From: Candidatus Sodalis pierantonius str. SOPE
GTDB lineage: Bacteria > Pseudomonadota > Gammaproteobacteria > Enterobacterales > Enterobacteriaceae
Reading direction: 5' to 3'
Assembly (NCBI RefSeq): GCF_000517405.1
Contig: NZ_CP006568.1
Span: forward strand, 2,046,001-2,110,000
DNA: 64,000 nt
Shown: positions 56,001-63,089 of the stretch, one piece after another
How positions within the stretch are numbered: position 1 is the first letter of the stretch
Layout: each line of letters starts with the position of its first letter
Program-made: the position numbers and the translations under genes
The notes under the pieces: generated by a model
Told to the model about the DNA's origin: nothing
The model's input: the letters and a program-made list of their open reading frames with translations, nothing else
The model's database searches: none

Positions 56001-56990
56001 ATGAGCATTAAACCTCTCAATGGTGAGGGATACATGGTAGATGTTCGCCCACAAGGTCGGCAAGGTAGGCGCATTCGCAAAAAATTCAAAACCAAGGCAG
56101 AAGCACAGCAGTTTGAGCGCTGGATAATTGCGACGCAAAACAATAAGGATTGGGTGGCAAAACCAGCGGACCAACGAGCATTAACAGAATTGATAGAGCT
56201 CTGGTTTCAACATCACGGCCAAAACCTTAAAGATGGCTTAAAGACTGTGCACAAGTTGCGATTGATGGCGGCTAAGATGGGAGATCCCAAAGCCAGCCAA
56301 ATTACAAAAGCTTCATTCTCTGACTATCGAGTGCTACGCCTTGCTGAAGGAAAAAAAGCAAAAACCATTAATCTTGATCAAGAAAAATTAGGAGCCGTAT
56401 TCTCCGTTCTGATTGAGTTGGGGCATTACCATGGCGAGCACCCACTCAAAGAAATGAAAAAAATCAAGCTACCAGCTCAAGAAATGGGGTTCTTAACTCG
56501 TGAGGAAATTAACTCGTTACTCGCTAGATTAGAGGGAGATCAGCTTAAAGCTGTAAAGCTTTGCTTGGCAACTGGAGCACGTTGGGGAGAGGTGGTCAAA
56601 CTTCGACGGGAAGAGGTGATAGGAAACAAGGTAACCTATCTCAACACAAAGAATAACAAAAATAGGACGGTTCCCATTTCCACTGAACTTTGTGCCCAAA
56701 TTACAGACAGTATCCAGAACGATCGACTATTTGCAAATCTCAACTATCGATACATAAGAGACCGTATTAAGGAAATCGCCCCCAACCTTCCAGCAGGCCA
56801 AGCGGTTCACGTTTTGCGGCATACTTTTGCTAGTCACTTTATGATGAACGGAGGCAATATTTTAGCACTACAAAGAATTTTGGGACATTCAAGCATTTTG
56901 CAAACAATGGCTTATGCGCATTTCGCGCCTGATTATCTACAAGATGCAGTTAAGTTTAATCCGTTGATTGGAAATAATAATCATGAGTAA
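56001..56990 (+). CDS. int: P2-like phage integrase (tyrosine recombinase)
   Basis: 329 residues. N-terminal arm-binding domain (EVDIRP-type MVDVRPQGRQGRRIRKKF), core-binding domain, and catalytic domain with Arg in LCLATGARWGEVVKLRRE, His-x-x-Arg in VHVLRHTFASHFM, and His and Tyr in ILGHSSILQTMAYAHFAPDY. Close in plan and length to P2 Int. Intact, and followed by the cargo cassette with an ATGAGTAA overlap. Confidence 0.93.
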   Translation: MSIKPLNGEGYMVDVRPQGRQGRRIRKKFKTKAEAQQFERWIIATQNNKDWVAKPADQRALTELIELWFQHHGQNLKDGLKTVHKLRLMAAKMGDPKASQITKASFSDYRVLRLAEGKKAKTINLDQEKLGAVFSVLIELGHYHGEHPLKEMKKIKLPAQEMGFLTREEINSLLARLEGDQLKAVKLCLATGARWGEVVKLRREEVIGNKVTYLNTKNNKNRTVPISTELCAQITDSIQNDRLFANLNYRYIRDRIKEIAPNLPAGQAVHVLRHTFASHFMMNGGNILALQRILGHSSILQTMAYAHFAPDYLQDAVKFNPLIGNNNHE

Positions 56991-57321
56991 CATAATAGGA
57001 AAAAGAGAAATATCGCTACATGAATCGTTATCCGAGTCGACAAAAAAAACGCTAAAAAAATGGTTTAATAAAATAGATGAAGTGCCAACTGAAAAAGAGC
57101 AGCTTCTTTTATTAAATCTTAGCCCTAAGCTTTTTGCTAATTTTCTTGATTCTAAAGGCGTAAGCAAGCAGTGTTTATCATGTGGGGCTCGTAAGCTTGT
57201 TGTTCCAACAGAAACAGCGCCAAAAGCTGATTCGGGAATAATGCTTCTTGCTTCAGACTCTCCAGAAACAATACAAAAAAAATTGATGATTCAACTTTTA
57301 AATATGTATCATTCATGTTAG
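56983..57321 (+). CDS. Cargo ORF 1: half of a zinc-ribbon protein, likely frameshifted
   Basis: 112 residues from MSNIIGKREISLHESLSEST; ATG 56983 overlaps the int stop. It is Lys/Glu-rich with SPKLFANFLDSKGVSKQ, then one CxxC pair (CLSCGARK). After IQKK at the A8 tract (57275-57282) this frame yields only LMIQLLNMYHSC. A shift into the frame of the next ORF at that tract gives IDDSTFKYVSFMLVDPDGPY and a second CxxC pair, so ORF 1 and ORF 2 were probably one protein of about 160 residues. AT-rich compared with the chromosome. Family not recognised. Confidence 0.7.
   Translation: MSNIIGKREISLHESLSESTKKTLKKWFNKIDEVPTEKEQLLLLNLSPKLFANFLDSKGVSKQCLSCGARKLVVPTETAPKADSGIMLLASDSPETIQKKLMIQLLNMYHSC
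57275..57282 (+). other. A8 tract at the probable frameshift or slippage point
   Basis: Eight consecutive A between cargo ORF 1 and the frame of ORF 2. One extra A would fuse them. Homopolymer A tracts are known sites of transcriptional slippage in AT-rich symbiont genes; whether it occurs here is unknown. Confidence 0.6.
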
Positions 57322-57464
57322 TTGATCCTGATGGTCCTTATTTTATTTACAATTTAAAATATCGCGTAATATGCGAAAATTGCGGGTTTATTGCTAGTTA
57401 CCTAATTAATTCTGTTATTGATTGGGTTACTAAAAATAATGACGCCAAGGAGAAAGAAGAATAA
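57315..57464 (+). CDS. Cargo ORF 2: second half of the zinc-ribbon protein
   Basis: 49 codons from ATG 57315, overlapping the ORF 1 stop (ATGTTAG). It has the second CxxC pair (RVICENCGFIASYLI) and an acidic tail KNNDAKEKEE. Open reading extends upstream of the ATG into the A8 tract, which favours its being the C-terminal half of ORF 1. Stop and next start overlap (TAATG). Confidence 0.6.
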   Translation: MLVDPDGPYFIYNLKYRVICENCGFIASYLINSVIDWVTKNNDAKEKEE

Positions 57465-57874
57465 TGAATGCGTTAGAGCAAAATGCATATGGAAAGTTAG
57501 TTCCACTATTCGCAGATGATTATGATACTATTAAAAAACAAGCTACTTTAGAAGTTGGTGGTGGTAACGGGGGAGGAGGTATGCAGGACAGATTAGAGAA
57601 ACGAGTTGAACGCCTAGAGGCTGACGTAGTCCAGATCAAAATGGATTTGACAAAGCTTACTATCCGCTCTGAGGAATTTTCAACCAAAAGTGATTTGCTC
57701 TCTCTTAAAGCTGAAATCAATAAAGAATTTGGCTTGATCAACAAGGAGTTTGGCGCTTTTCACAAAGAATTCTCCACTATTCATCAACGGATTGCTAACC
57801 AAACGAAATGGATAGCAGGGATTGTATTTACCGCTCTTGGTTTAGGTATCGCAGTAATCAAGTACCTTTTTTGA
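57464..57874 (+). CDS. Cargo ORF 3: coiled-coil protein with C-terminal membrane anchor
   Basis: 136 residues. N-terminal part MNALEQNAYGKLVPLFADDY, a Gly-rich linker (GGGNGGGGM), then a long coiled coil (RLEKRVERLEADVVQIKMDL and KSDLLSLKAEINKEFGLINK) with repeated NKEFG/HKEFS units, and a terminal helix (WIAGIVFTALGLGIAVIKYL) with a short basic end. It starts on the stop of ORF 2, so the three ORFs are one transcription unit with int. The architecture suggests a membrane-bound sensor or exclusion protein; function unknown. Confidence 0.75.
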   Translation: MNALEQNAYGKLVPLFADDYDTIKKQATLEVGGGNGGGGMQDRLEKRVERLEADVVQIKMDLTKLTIRSEEFSTKSDLLSLKAEINKEFGLINKEFGAFHKEFSTIHQRIANQTKWIAGIVFTALGLGIAVIKYLF

Positions 57875-57985
57875 TGATCCACAAATTGCCCCAAACGTAC
57901 ACGCTATGTTCGTTTTAAGCACGCAGTTACAGGCATGTAAGTTGCTGATTTTTATTTAACTGTTTGTTTTTATTAGTGCCAAAAT
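57875..57985. other. Probable prophage-chromosome junction (att side)
   Basis: Between the cargo genes and the point where ArtM homology stops (about 57985). AT-rich, with agttgctgatttttatttaac. The attachment core cannot be fixed without the other junction. Confidence 0.4.
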
Positions 57986-58213
57986 GGGGGCGAACTGGCC
58001 CGGTCCATAATAGATAAGGAAAATCTGCACCAGCAGCGGCGTACCGGTAAACAGCGTGATATACCCCGTCACCAGCGGCGAGAGCACCGGCGTACGCAGC
58101 GAGAGGATCAGGGTAAACAGCAGCGCCAGCAACAGCGCCACCAGCACCGCGGCCGCCGTCAGCGACAGGCTGACCGGTAGGCCGGGCAGCAGCGCCAGCA
58201 AATAACCGGCCAT
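57956..58213 (-). pseudogene. artM: ArtM arginine ABC permease, C-terminus lost at the prophage junction
   Basis: Inner-membrane permease, 222 residues in E. coli. Here about 75 residues match (MAGYLLALLPGLPVSLSLTA, TPVLSPLVTGYITLFTGTPL, LVQIFLIYYGPGQF), after which the frame reads through phage-side sequence for about ten residues (ILALIKTNS) and stops. The conserved EAA loop is missing. Start overlaps the artQ stop (TGATG). Confidence 0.9.
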
Positions 58214-58930
58214 CAGGATGCCCTCTTGTCAAATCGCGTGGCGCGCCGTTCGCAGGCGCGCAGGACGGCCTGGCTGAACAGCGTAATCACCAGGTAGACC
58301 CCCGCCGCCAGCAGATACCAGGTAAACGGCCGTTGCGTAAAGCTGACGATACTTTTGGTTTGCAGCATCAGATCGTTAACGCTAATCAGCGACACCAGCG
58401 CCGTGTCCTTCAACAGCACCAGCCACTGATTTCCCAGACCGGGCAGGGCGTGACGCCACATTTGCGGCAGAATCACCCGAAAAAACGTCGCGCCGTTACT
58501 CATGCCCAGCGCCTGCCCCGACTCCCACTGACCCTGCGCAATGGCTTTCAACGCGCCGCGCAGGGTCTACGAGGCGTAGGCGGCGTACAGCAGCGCCAGC
58601 GCGATGACGCCGCAGAGAAAAGGACTGACATCGAAGTTGTCGATGGGCAGCGCGAGCGAGAAGCGCAATGACCCCAAAAGATAAGGTAACGCCATCCGCC
58701 AGCGTCACCAGCAGCTGCGAGGCGCCGAAAGTAGATAAACAGCACCACCAGGATTTCCGGCAGACCGCGCAGCAACGTGACCAGCGCGGTCCCACTCAAC
58801 GCAAGCCAGCGCCAGCGCGCCGATTCCAGCGCGGCAAAGCCCATGGCCAATAGCAGACAATGACCAGCGCGCACAGCGCCAGGCCGAGGGTCGTGCCCGC
58901 GGCGGTGGCGATGGGGTAGAGTTCCGTCAT
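58213..58930 (-). pseudogene. artQ: ArtQ arginine ABC permease, several lesions
   Basis: The N-terminus starts at ATG 58930. The segment TLLRGLPEILVVLFIYF is in one frame and GASQLLVTLADGVTLSFG in another, giving at least two shifts. A TAG (about 58567) then replaces the codon after YAAYAS, before TLRGALKAI. The remaining part, GQWESGQALGMSNGATFFRV to ATRFDKRAS, is intact. Non-functional. Confidence 0.9.
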
Positions 58931-58939
58931 CAAAGTAAC

Positions 58940-59671
58940 TTACTGCTTAAACCATTTCTGATACAGGCTCTGATAGGTACCGTCCTGCTTGACCTTGTCC
59001 AGCGCCTGATTGAACTTATCCACCAGCGCCGTATTATTCAGCCGCACGGCGATGCCGAGGCCGGTGCCGAAATAGGCTTTATCGGTCACTTTATCGCCGA
59101 CGGTCGCCAGGCAGGCGTCCTTCATCAGCCATTCGTTCACCACGGCGGTATCGCCGAACACGCTGTCCAGGCGGCCGTTTTTCAGATCCAGGATCGCGTT
59201 CTGATAGCTGTCGTAGGGCACCGAGGTGATTTCGGGGTGTTTATCCACCAGGTATTTCTGATGGGTGGAGCCGTTTTGCATCCCGACGCGTTTGCCGGCC
59301 AGGGACGCCAAATCGGCGAATTTGCCTTTCAGGGCGACAAAGACCGCCGAATTTTCATAATAGGGCTGGGTGAACGCGACCTGCTTTTGACGATCCGGGG
59401 TGATATCCATACCGGAAATCACGGCGTCAAAGCGGCGGAAGCGCAGGCTGGGGATCAGGCTGTCAAACGCCTGATTGGTAAACGTACACTCCACTTCCAT
59501 CTGCTTACACAGCGCATTGGCCAGGTCGATATCGAAGCCCTGGATTTTATTGTCGGCCCCGACAAACTCGAACGGCGCATAGGTAGCTTCGGTGGCGAAA
59601 CGCACGGTTTGCGCGGCGCTAACGCCGGTGGACACAACGGCCAGCAGCGCGGCAATAACGGTCTTTTTCAT
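58940..59671 (-). CDS. artI: Arginine-binding periplasmic protein
   Basis: Solute-binding protein of the Art system. 243 residues with a signal peptide (MKKTVIAALLAVVSTGVSAA) and the family-3 signature FEFVGADNKIQGFDIDLANA; FDAVISGMDITPDRQKQVAF and AYFGTGLGIAVR fit ArtI/ArtJ. Called artI for its place between artP and artQ. Intact, but both permease partners are broken. Confidence 0.9.
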   Translation of the reverse strand: MKKTVIAALLAVVSTGVSAAQTVRFATEATYAPFEFVGADNKIQGFDIDLANALCKQMEVECTFTNQAFDSLIPSLRFRRFDAVISGMDITPDRQKQVAFTQPYYENSAVFVALKGKFADLASLAGKRVGMQNGSTHQKYLVDKHPEITSVPYDSYQNAILDLKNGRLDSVFGDTAVVNEWLMKDACLATVGDKVTDKAYFGTGLGIAVRLNNTALVDKFNQALDKVKQDGTYQSLYQKWFKQ

Positions 59672-59691
59672 TGGTGTGATTCCCGAAAAGA

Positions 59692-60420
59692 TTAATGCGA
59701 GAAATACTGCGCAAACGCGGAGGTTTGCGGTTGCGTGAAATGGCTGGCGTCGCCCTGTTCCACAATGCGGCCGTTTTCCATATACACCACCCGGCTTGCG
59801 GTCTTGCGCGCCACCTCCACTTCATGGGTGACGATCACCTGGGTGATGCCGGTCTGCGCCAGCTCACGAATGATGCTGACGATTTGCGCGGTGATTTCCG
59901 GATCCAGCGCCGCCGTCGGTTCATCGAACAGCAGCACCTGCGGCTCCATCATCAGCGCGCGGGCGATAGCCACACGCTGTTGCTGGCCGCCGGACAGATG
60001 CAGCGGGAAGCGATCTGCATAATCCTGCAACCGCAGGCGCACCAGCAATTTGTCCGCGCGGGCATTGGCCGCCGGACGGTCCAGGCCGCGGACCCGGCAA
60101 GGGGCTTCAATCAGACTCTGGCGCACCGTCAGATGCGGCCACAGATGGTATTGCTGAAACACCATGCCGACATTTTGGCGCAGCGCGCGGATAGACTTCA
60201 CGTTCGGCGTGCGGAGAAAGTCGAAATGATTACCGGCGATATCCAGTTCACCGTCGCGGGGCATTTCCAGCAGGTTAAGCACGCGCCGCAGCGAGCTTTT
60301 CCCGGCGCCGCTCGGGCCGAGCAATACCAGCGTCTCACCCGCCGGGCAGGTCAGGGTGACATCGAACAGCGCCTGATACGCCCCATAAAAGCAGTTGATG
60401 CGGTTAAGTTGAATACTCAT
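59692..60420 (-). CDS. artP: Arginine ABC transporter ATPase
   Basis: 242 residues from MSIQLNRINCFYGAYQALFD; the longer in-frame ORF to 60549 is non-homologous. Walker A LLGPSGAGKSSLRRVL, signature HLSGGQQQRVAIARALMM, Walker B VLLFDEPTAALDPE and switch His in VIVTHEVEVA are all present. First gene of artPIQM. A run of nine G lies 23 bp upstream of the start on the plus strand. Confidence 0.93.
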   Translation of the reverse strand: MSIQLNRINCFYGAYQALFDVTLTCPAGETLVLLGPSGAGKSSLRRVLNLLEMPRDGELDIAGNHFDFLRTPNVKSIRALRQNVGMVFQQYHLWPHLTVRQSLIEAPCRVRGLDRPAANARADKLLVRLRLQDYADRFPLHLSGGQQQRVAIARALMMEPQVLLFDEPTAALDPEITAQIVSIIRELAQTGITQVIVTHEVEVARKTASRVVYMENGRIVEQGDASHFTQPQTSAFAQYFSH

Positions 60421-60631
60421 GCGAATAAACTGAATAGCCATTGGGGGGGGGCAGATGGTACCGTCGCGCCAGCGTCGATGCAATTCACCACATTGAAAAT
60501 TTACAATTAGGAAGATAATAATACGAATGACAGTACAAAGCAGCAGCAACGGCCGTTTTTCCGTCGGGTTATGCTTCAGGCGGGCGCGAACGCGCTATAG
60601 CGCCCCGGTGCGCCGGGGCGAAACAGAAAGG

Positions 60632-61183
60632 TCAGCGTGTCTCCAGTGTTTGGCGCAGCGTGCCGGTCGTCGCGGGCGGCGCGGCCCCCAGGTAGCGCAC
60701 ATCGTCCAACACCCAGCAGGTGCCTTCACGGATCATTAGCGCTTCGGCCTGCCAAGCGACATCCGGCCGGTCGCCGGCCTGACGCCGCGACATAGCTACC
60801 CGCAGCGGGATATTTTTAGCGCCGGTATTGGGTATACGCGACGCGCTGCGCACCGTCACCGACGTAGGGCCCAGGCTGTCGCCGCTGAAAATGTCCATCG
60901 CCGGCAAACGCGCCAGCTTTTGCGTACCGTGGCCGTCCTCGGCCAGGCTTTGGTAGAGCGCGGTACTCAAATAGGGGCGATAGCGGGCCAGGGTGACGGC
61001 ATCAGGTTTGCCCTGATTGCCCTGTTGCAGACGCAAATCATAGAATTGCTGCGCCACGCTATCGGGGCCGCCCTGCACGCAGGGCGCGCTGCGGCTGCCC
61101 ACGTCATGATAGGCGGGGTCGACCGCGCTACACGCGCTGAGGGCCAGCATCACGGGAAACAGGACCAGCGATTTATTTTTCAT
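60632..61183 (-). CDS. ybjP: YbjP-like lipoprotein (DUF3828)
   Basis: 183 residues. Signal peptide with lipobox (LFPVMLALSACSA, Cys at 18) and the DUF3828 body (SVAQQFYDLRLQQGNQGKPD, ARYRPYLSTALYQSLAEDG), ending in the WVLDDVRYLG motif. Position upstream of artP equals E. coli ybjP. Role unknown; outer-membrane lipoprotein expected. Intact. Confidence 0.88.
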   Translation of the reverse strand: MKNKSLVLFPVMLALSACSAVDPAYHDVGSRSAPCVQGGPDSVAQQFYDLRLQQGNQGKPDAVTLARYRPYLSTALYQSLAEDGHGTQKLARLPAMDIFSGDSLGPTSVTVRSASRIPNTGAKNIPLRVAMSRRQAGDRPDVAWQAEALMIREGTCWVLDDVRYLGAAPPATTGTLRQTLETR

Positions 61184-61329
61184 TGTCGGCCTTAAAAGTG
61201 AAGTGTAAGGGAGCCTGTTCTTCTACAGTATAGATAATTATCAGGGGGTTGTAGCACCCGCCGTGCTATTGCGCACGTTGTCGCCCGCGCCGGTGGCCGC
61301 CCCCCCAGGCCCGTGAAATGAGGAACCTT

Positions 61330-61992
61330 ATGTCACCCTTCTTCCCGCGCGCGCCGTGGCGCCCCCTGGGATTTACGCTGTTTATCGCGCTATGGCTACT
61401 GGCCGGCTGTCAGCCGCGCGACTACCGGCTGGACACGTCGCATCAGGCGCGCAGTCAGGATGACCGCATTACGGTGCTGGTGCTGCACTATACCGCTGGC
61501 GACTTCGATCGCTCACTGGCCACGCTGGCCCAGGGCCCGGTCAGCGCCCATTATCTGGTGCCCGTGCCGCAGGTGGCGGTGGTGGTGGCGCTGTGTCGCG
61601 ACATTCTGCGCCGCCATCCCATCACGCCGCTCAATGTCGTGGGGCATAGCGACATCGCCTGGCGACGCAAGCAGGACCCAGGCCCGTTGTTTCTCTGGCA
61701 GCAACTGGCGGCGGCAGGTATCGGCGTCTGGCCGCAGGCGGCGCGGGTGCGCTACTTCCTGGCGGGACGCGACCCGCAGGCGTCGGTACCGGCGGCGGCG
61801 ATACTGCGCGGTATGGCGCAACTGGGCTATGACGTCACGCCCGATATGCCGCAAACGCTGCAGCGTCGGGCGCTGCGGGCGTTTCAGATGCATTATCGAC
61901 CCAGCGACTACCGCGGCTTGCCGGATGCTCAGACGCTGGTGGTCCTGCAGGCGTTATTGGAAATAGACGCCGGTGAGCGGCGCGGCGGCTAA
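61330..61992 (+). CDS. amiD: N-acetylmuramoyl-L-alanine amidase AmiD with internal deletion
   Basis: Zinc lipoprotein amidase acting on peptidoglycan fragments. The lipobox is LWLLAGC. The first zinc His is in VLVLHYTAGDFDRS and the others in NVVGHSDIAWRRKQDPG. Between SAHYLVPVPQ and VVALCRDIL, about 65 residues present in E. coli AmiD are missing without a frame change, removing the catalytic Glu segment (IGIELENRG in E. coli). The C-terminal peptidoglycan-binding domain is retained. About 220 residues against 276. Start ATG 61330 follows aggaa. Probably inactive as an enzyme; it looks intact as an ORF. Confidence 0.85.
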   Translation: MSPFFPRAPWRPLGFTLFIALWLLAGCQPRDYRLDTSHQARSQDDRITVLVLHYTAGDFDRSLATLAQGPVSAHYLVPVPQVAVVVALCRDILRRHPITPLNVVGHSDIAWRRKQDPGPLFLWQQLAAAGIGVWPQAARVRYFLAGRDPQASVPAAAILRGMAQLGYDVTPDMPQTLQRRALRAFQMHYRPSDYRGLPDAQTLVVLQALLEIDAGERRGG

Positions 61993-63004
61993 TTTGTCAT
62001 GGTGGGCGAGAAACTCGTGCCAACAGTCAACCACTTTCTCCAGGTCCTGGCGGCTGACGTTGAGATGCGTCACCAGCCGGGTGAGGGTACCCGAGGCGAT
62101 AATGATATCGTGGTCGCGCATCCAGGGCGTCAGTCTGGCCGATAAATCGGCGGACTGGCGGATAAACAGCATATTGGTCTGCGCGCCCGGCGCGACAATG
62201 TCGACCCCCAGTTGCGCCAGTTGCTGCGCCAGCCAGCGGGCGTTATCGTGGTCCTCCTGCAGACGGGTCACATGATGCGCCAGCGCGTAGCGGGCGCAGG
62301 CGGCCAGAATACCCGCCTGGCGCATGCCGCCGCCGCCCATCTTGCGCCAGCGTCTGGCGCGGGCGATGTAGTCTTCGCTGCCGCACAGAAGCGATCCCAC
62401 CGGGGCGCCCAACCCTTTGGAGAGGCATATTGTCAGCGTGTCGTAATATTGGCTTATCTCGCTAAGGGCAATGCCCTGCGCTACCGCGGCGTTAAACACC
62501 CGCGCGCCGTCGATGTGCAGGGCCAACCGCCGTTCGCGGGTCAACGCCCACGCCTGGCGCAGATAGTCCTGGGGGACCACCTTGCCGTTGTGGGTATTTT
62601 CCAGGCTCAGGCCGGGTGCGGGCGAAATGAAAATCGTCCGGTTTAATGGCGGCGGCCACTTTGTCCAGCGGCAGTGTCGCGTCATCGGTAAAGTCCAGCG
62701 GTTGCGGCTGGATACTGCCGAGCACCGCGGCGCCGCCCGCCTCGAACAGATAATTATGGGCTTTTTGCCCGACGATATACTCTTCGCCGCGCTGGCAATG
62801 GGTCATCAGTGCCACCAGATTGGCCTGGGTGCCGCTGGGGAAAAACAGCGCGGCCTCTTTGGCGGCCAGCCGCGCGCCGTCGGCCTCGAGTGCCGCTACC
62901 GTGGGATCGTCGCCATACACATCATCGCCGACTTCAGCGGCGGCCATTGCTTGACGCATTGCGTCGGTGGGCAAGGTCACGGTATCGCTGCGTAAATCAA
63001 TCAT
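61954..63004 (-). pseudogene. ltaE: Low-specificity L-threonine aldolase, frameshifted
   Basis: PLP enzyme cleaving threonine and allo-threonine. MIDLRSDTVTLPTDAMRQAM to DDFHFARTRP is in one frame. An extra C near 62615 shifts it, and LSLENTHNGKVVPQDYL continues in another with the PLP lysine in TICLSKGLGAPVGSLL. No other lesion is seen, so the break is recent. The 3' end overlaps that of amiD by 39 bp, convergently. Confidence 0.92.
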
Positions 63005-63044
63005 GCTAATCCCATCCTAACGTATTGGACCGAAGGCCGCTCAA

Positions 63045-63055
63045 GGGGGGGGGGG
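63045..63055. repeat. G11 homopolymer between ltaE and poxB
   Basis: Eleven consecutive G on the plus strand, 41 bp upstream of the ltaE start and 35 bp past the poxB stop. Such tracts are prone to length change or to assembly error. Confidence 0.7.
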
Positions 63056-63089
63056 CGGCACTGCGGCAAACGGCAATCCCGGCCGGCGC

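Larger units (their letters stand above)
52974..57985 (-). mobile_element. P2-like prophage remnant (early/integration end)
   Basis: From right to left: cargo cassette, integrase, repressor (all plus strand), then divergent cox-like gene and small early genes on the minus strand. This is the int-C-cox order of P2. Replication, head and tail genes are missing; the remnant ends at the IS256 pair. Its right side interrupts artM. The left border is uncertain because IS256 copy 4 is a recombination junction. Confidence 0.75.

Noticed and set aside
29108..58930. Possible stop-codon recoding, since several genes continue in frame past a stop
   Set aside because: The stops are of all three kinds (TAG in MuA-like A, the 90-codon phage ORF and artQ; TAA in patZ and the PTS gene; TGA in nrdE), and most of the same genes also carry frameshifts. 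Decay explains this better.
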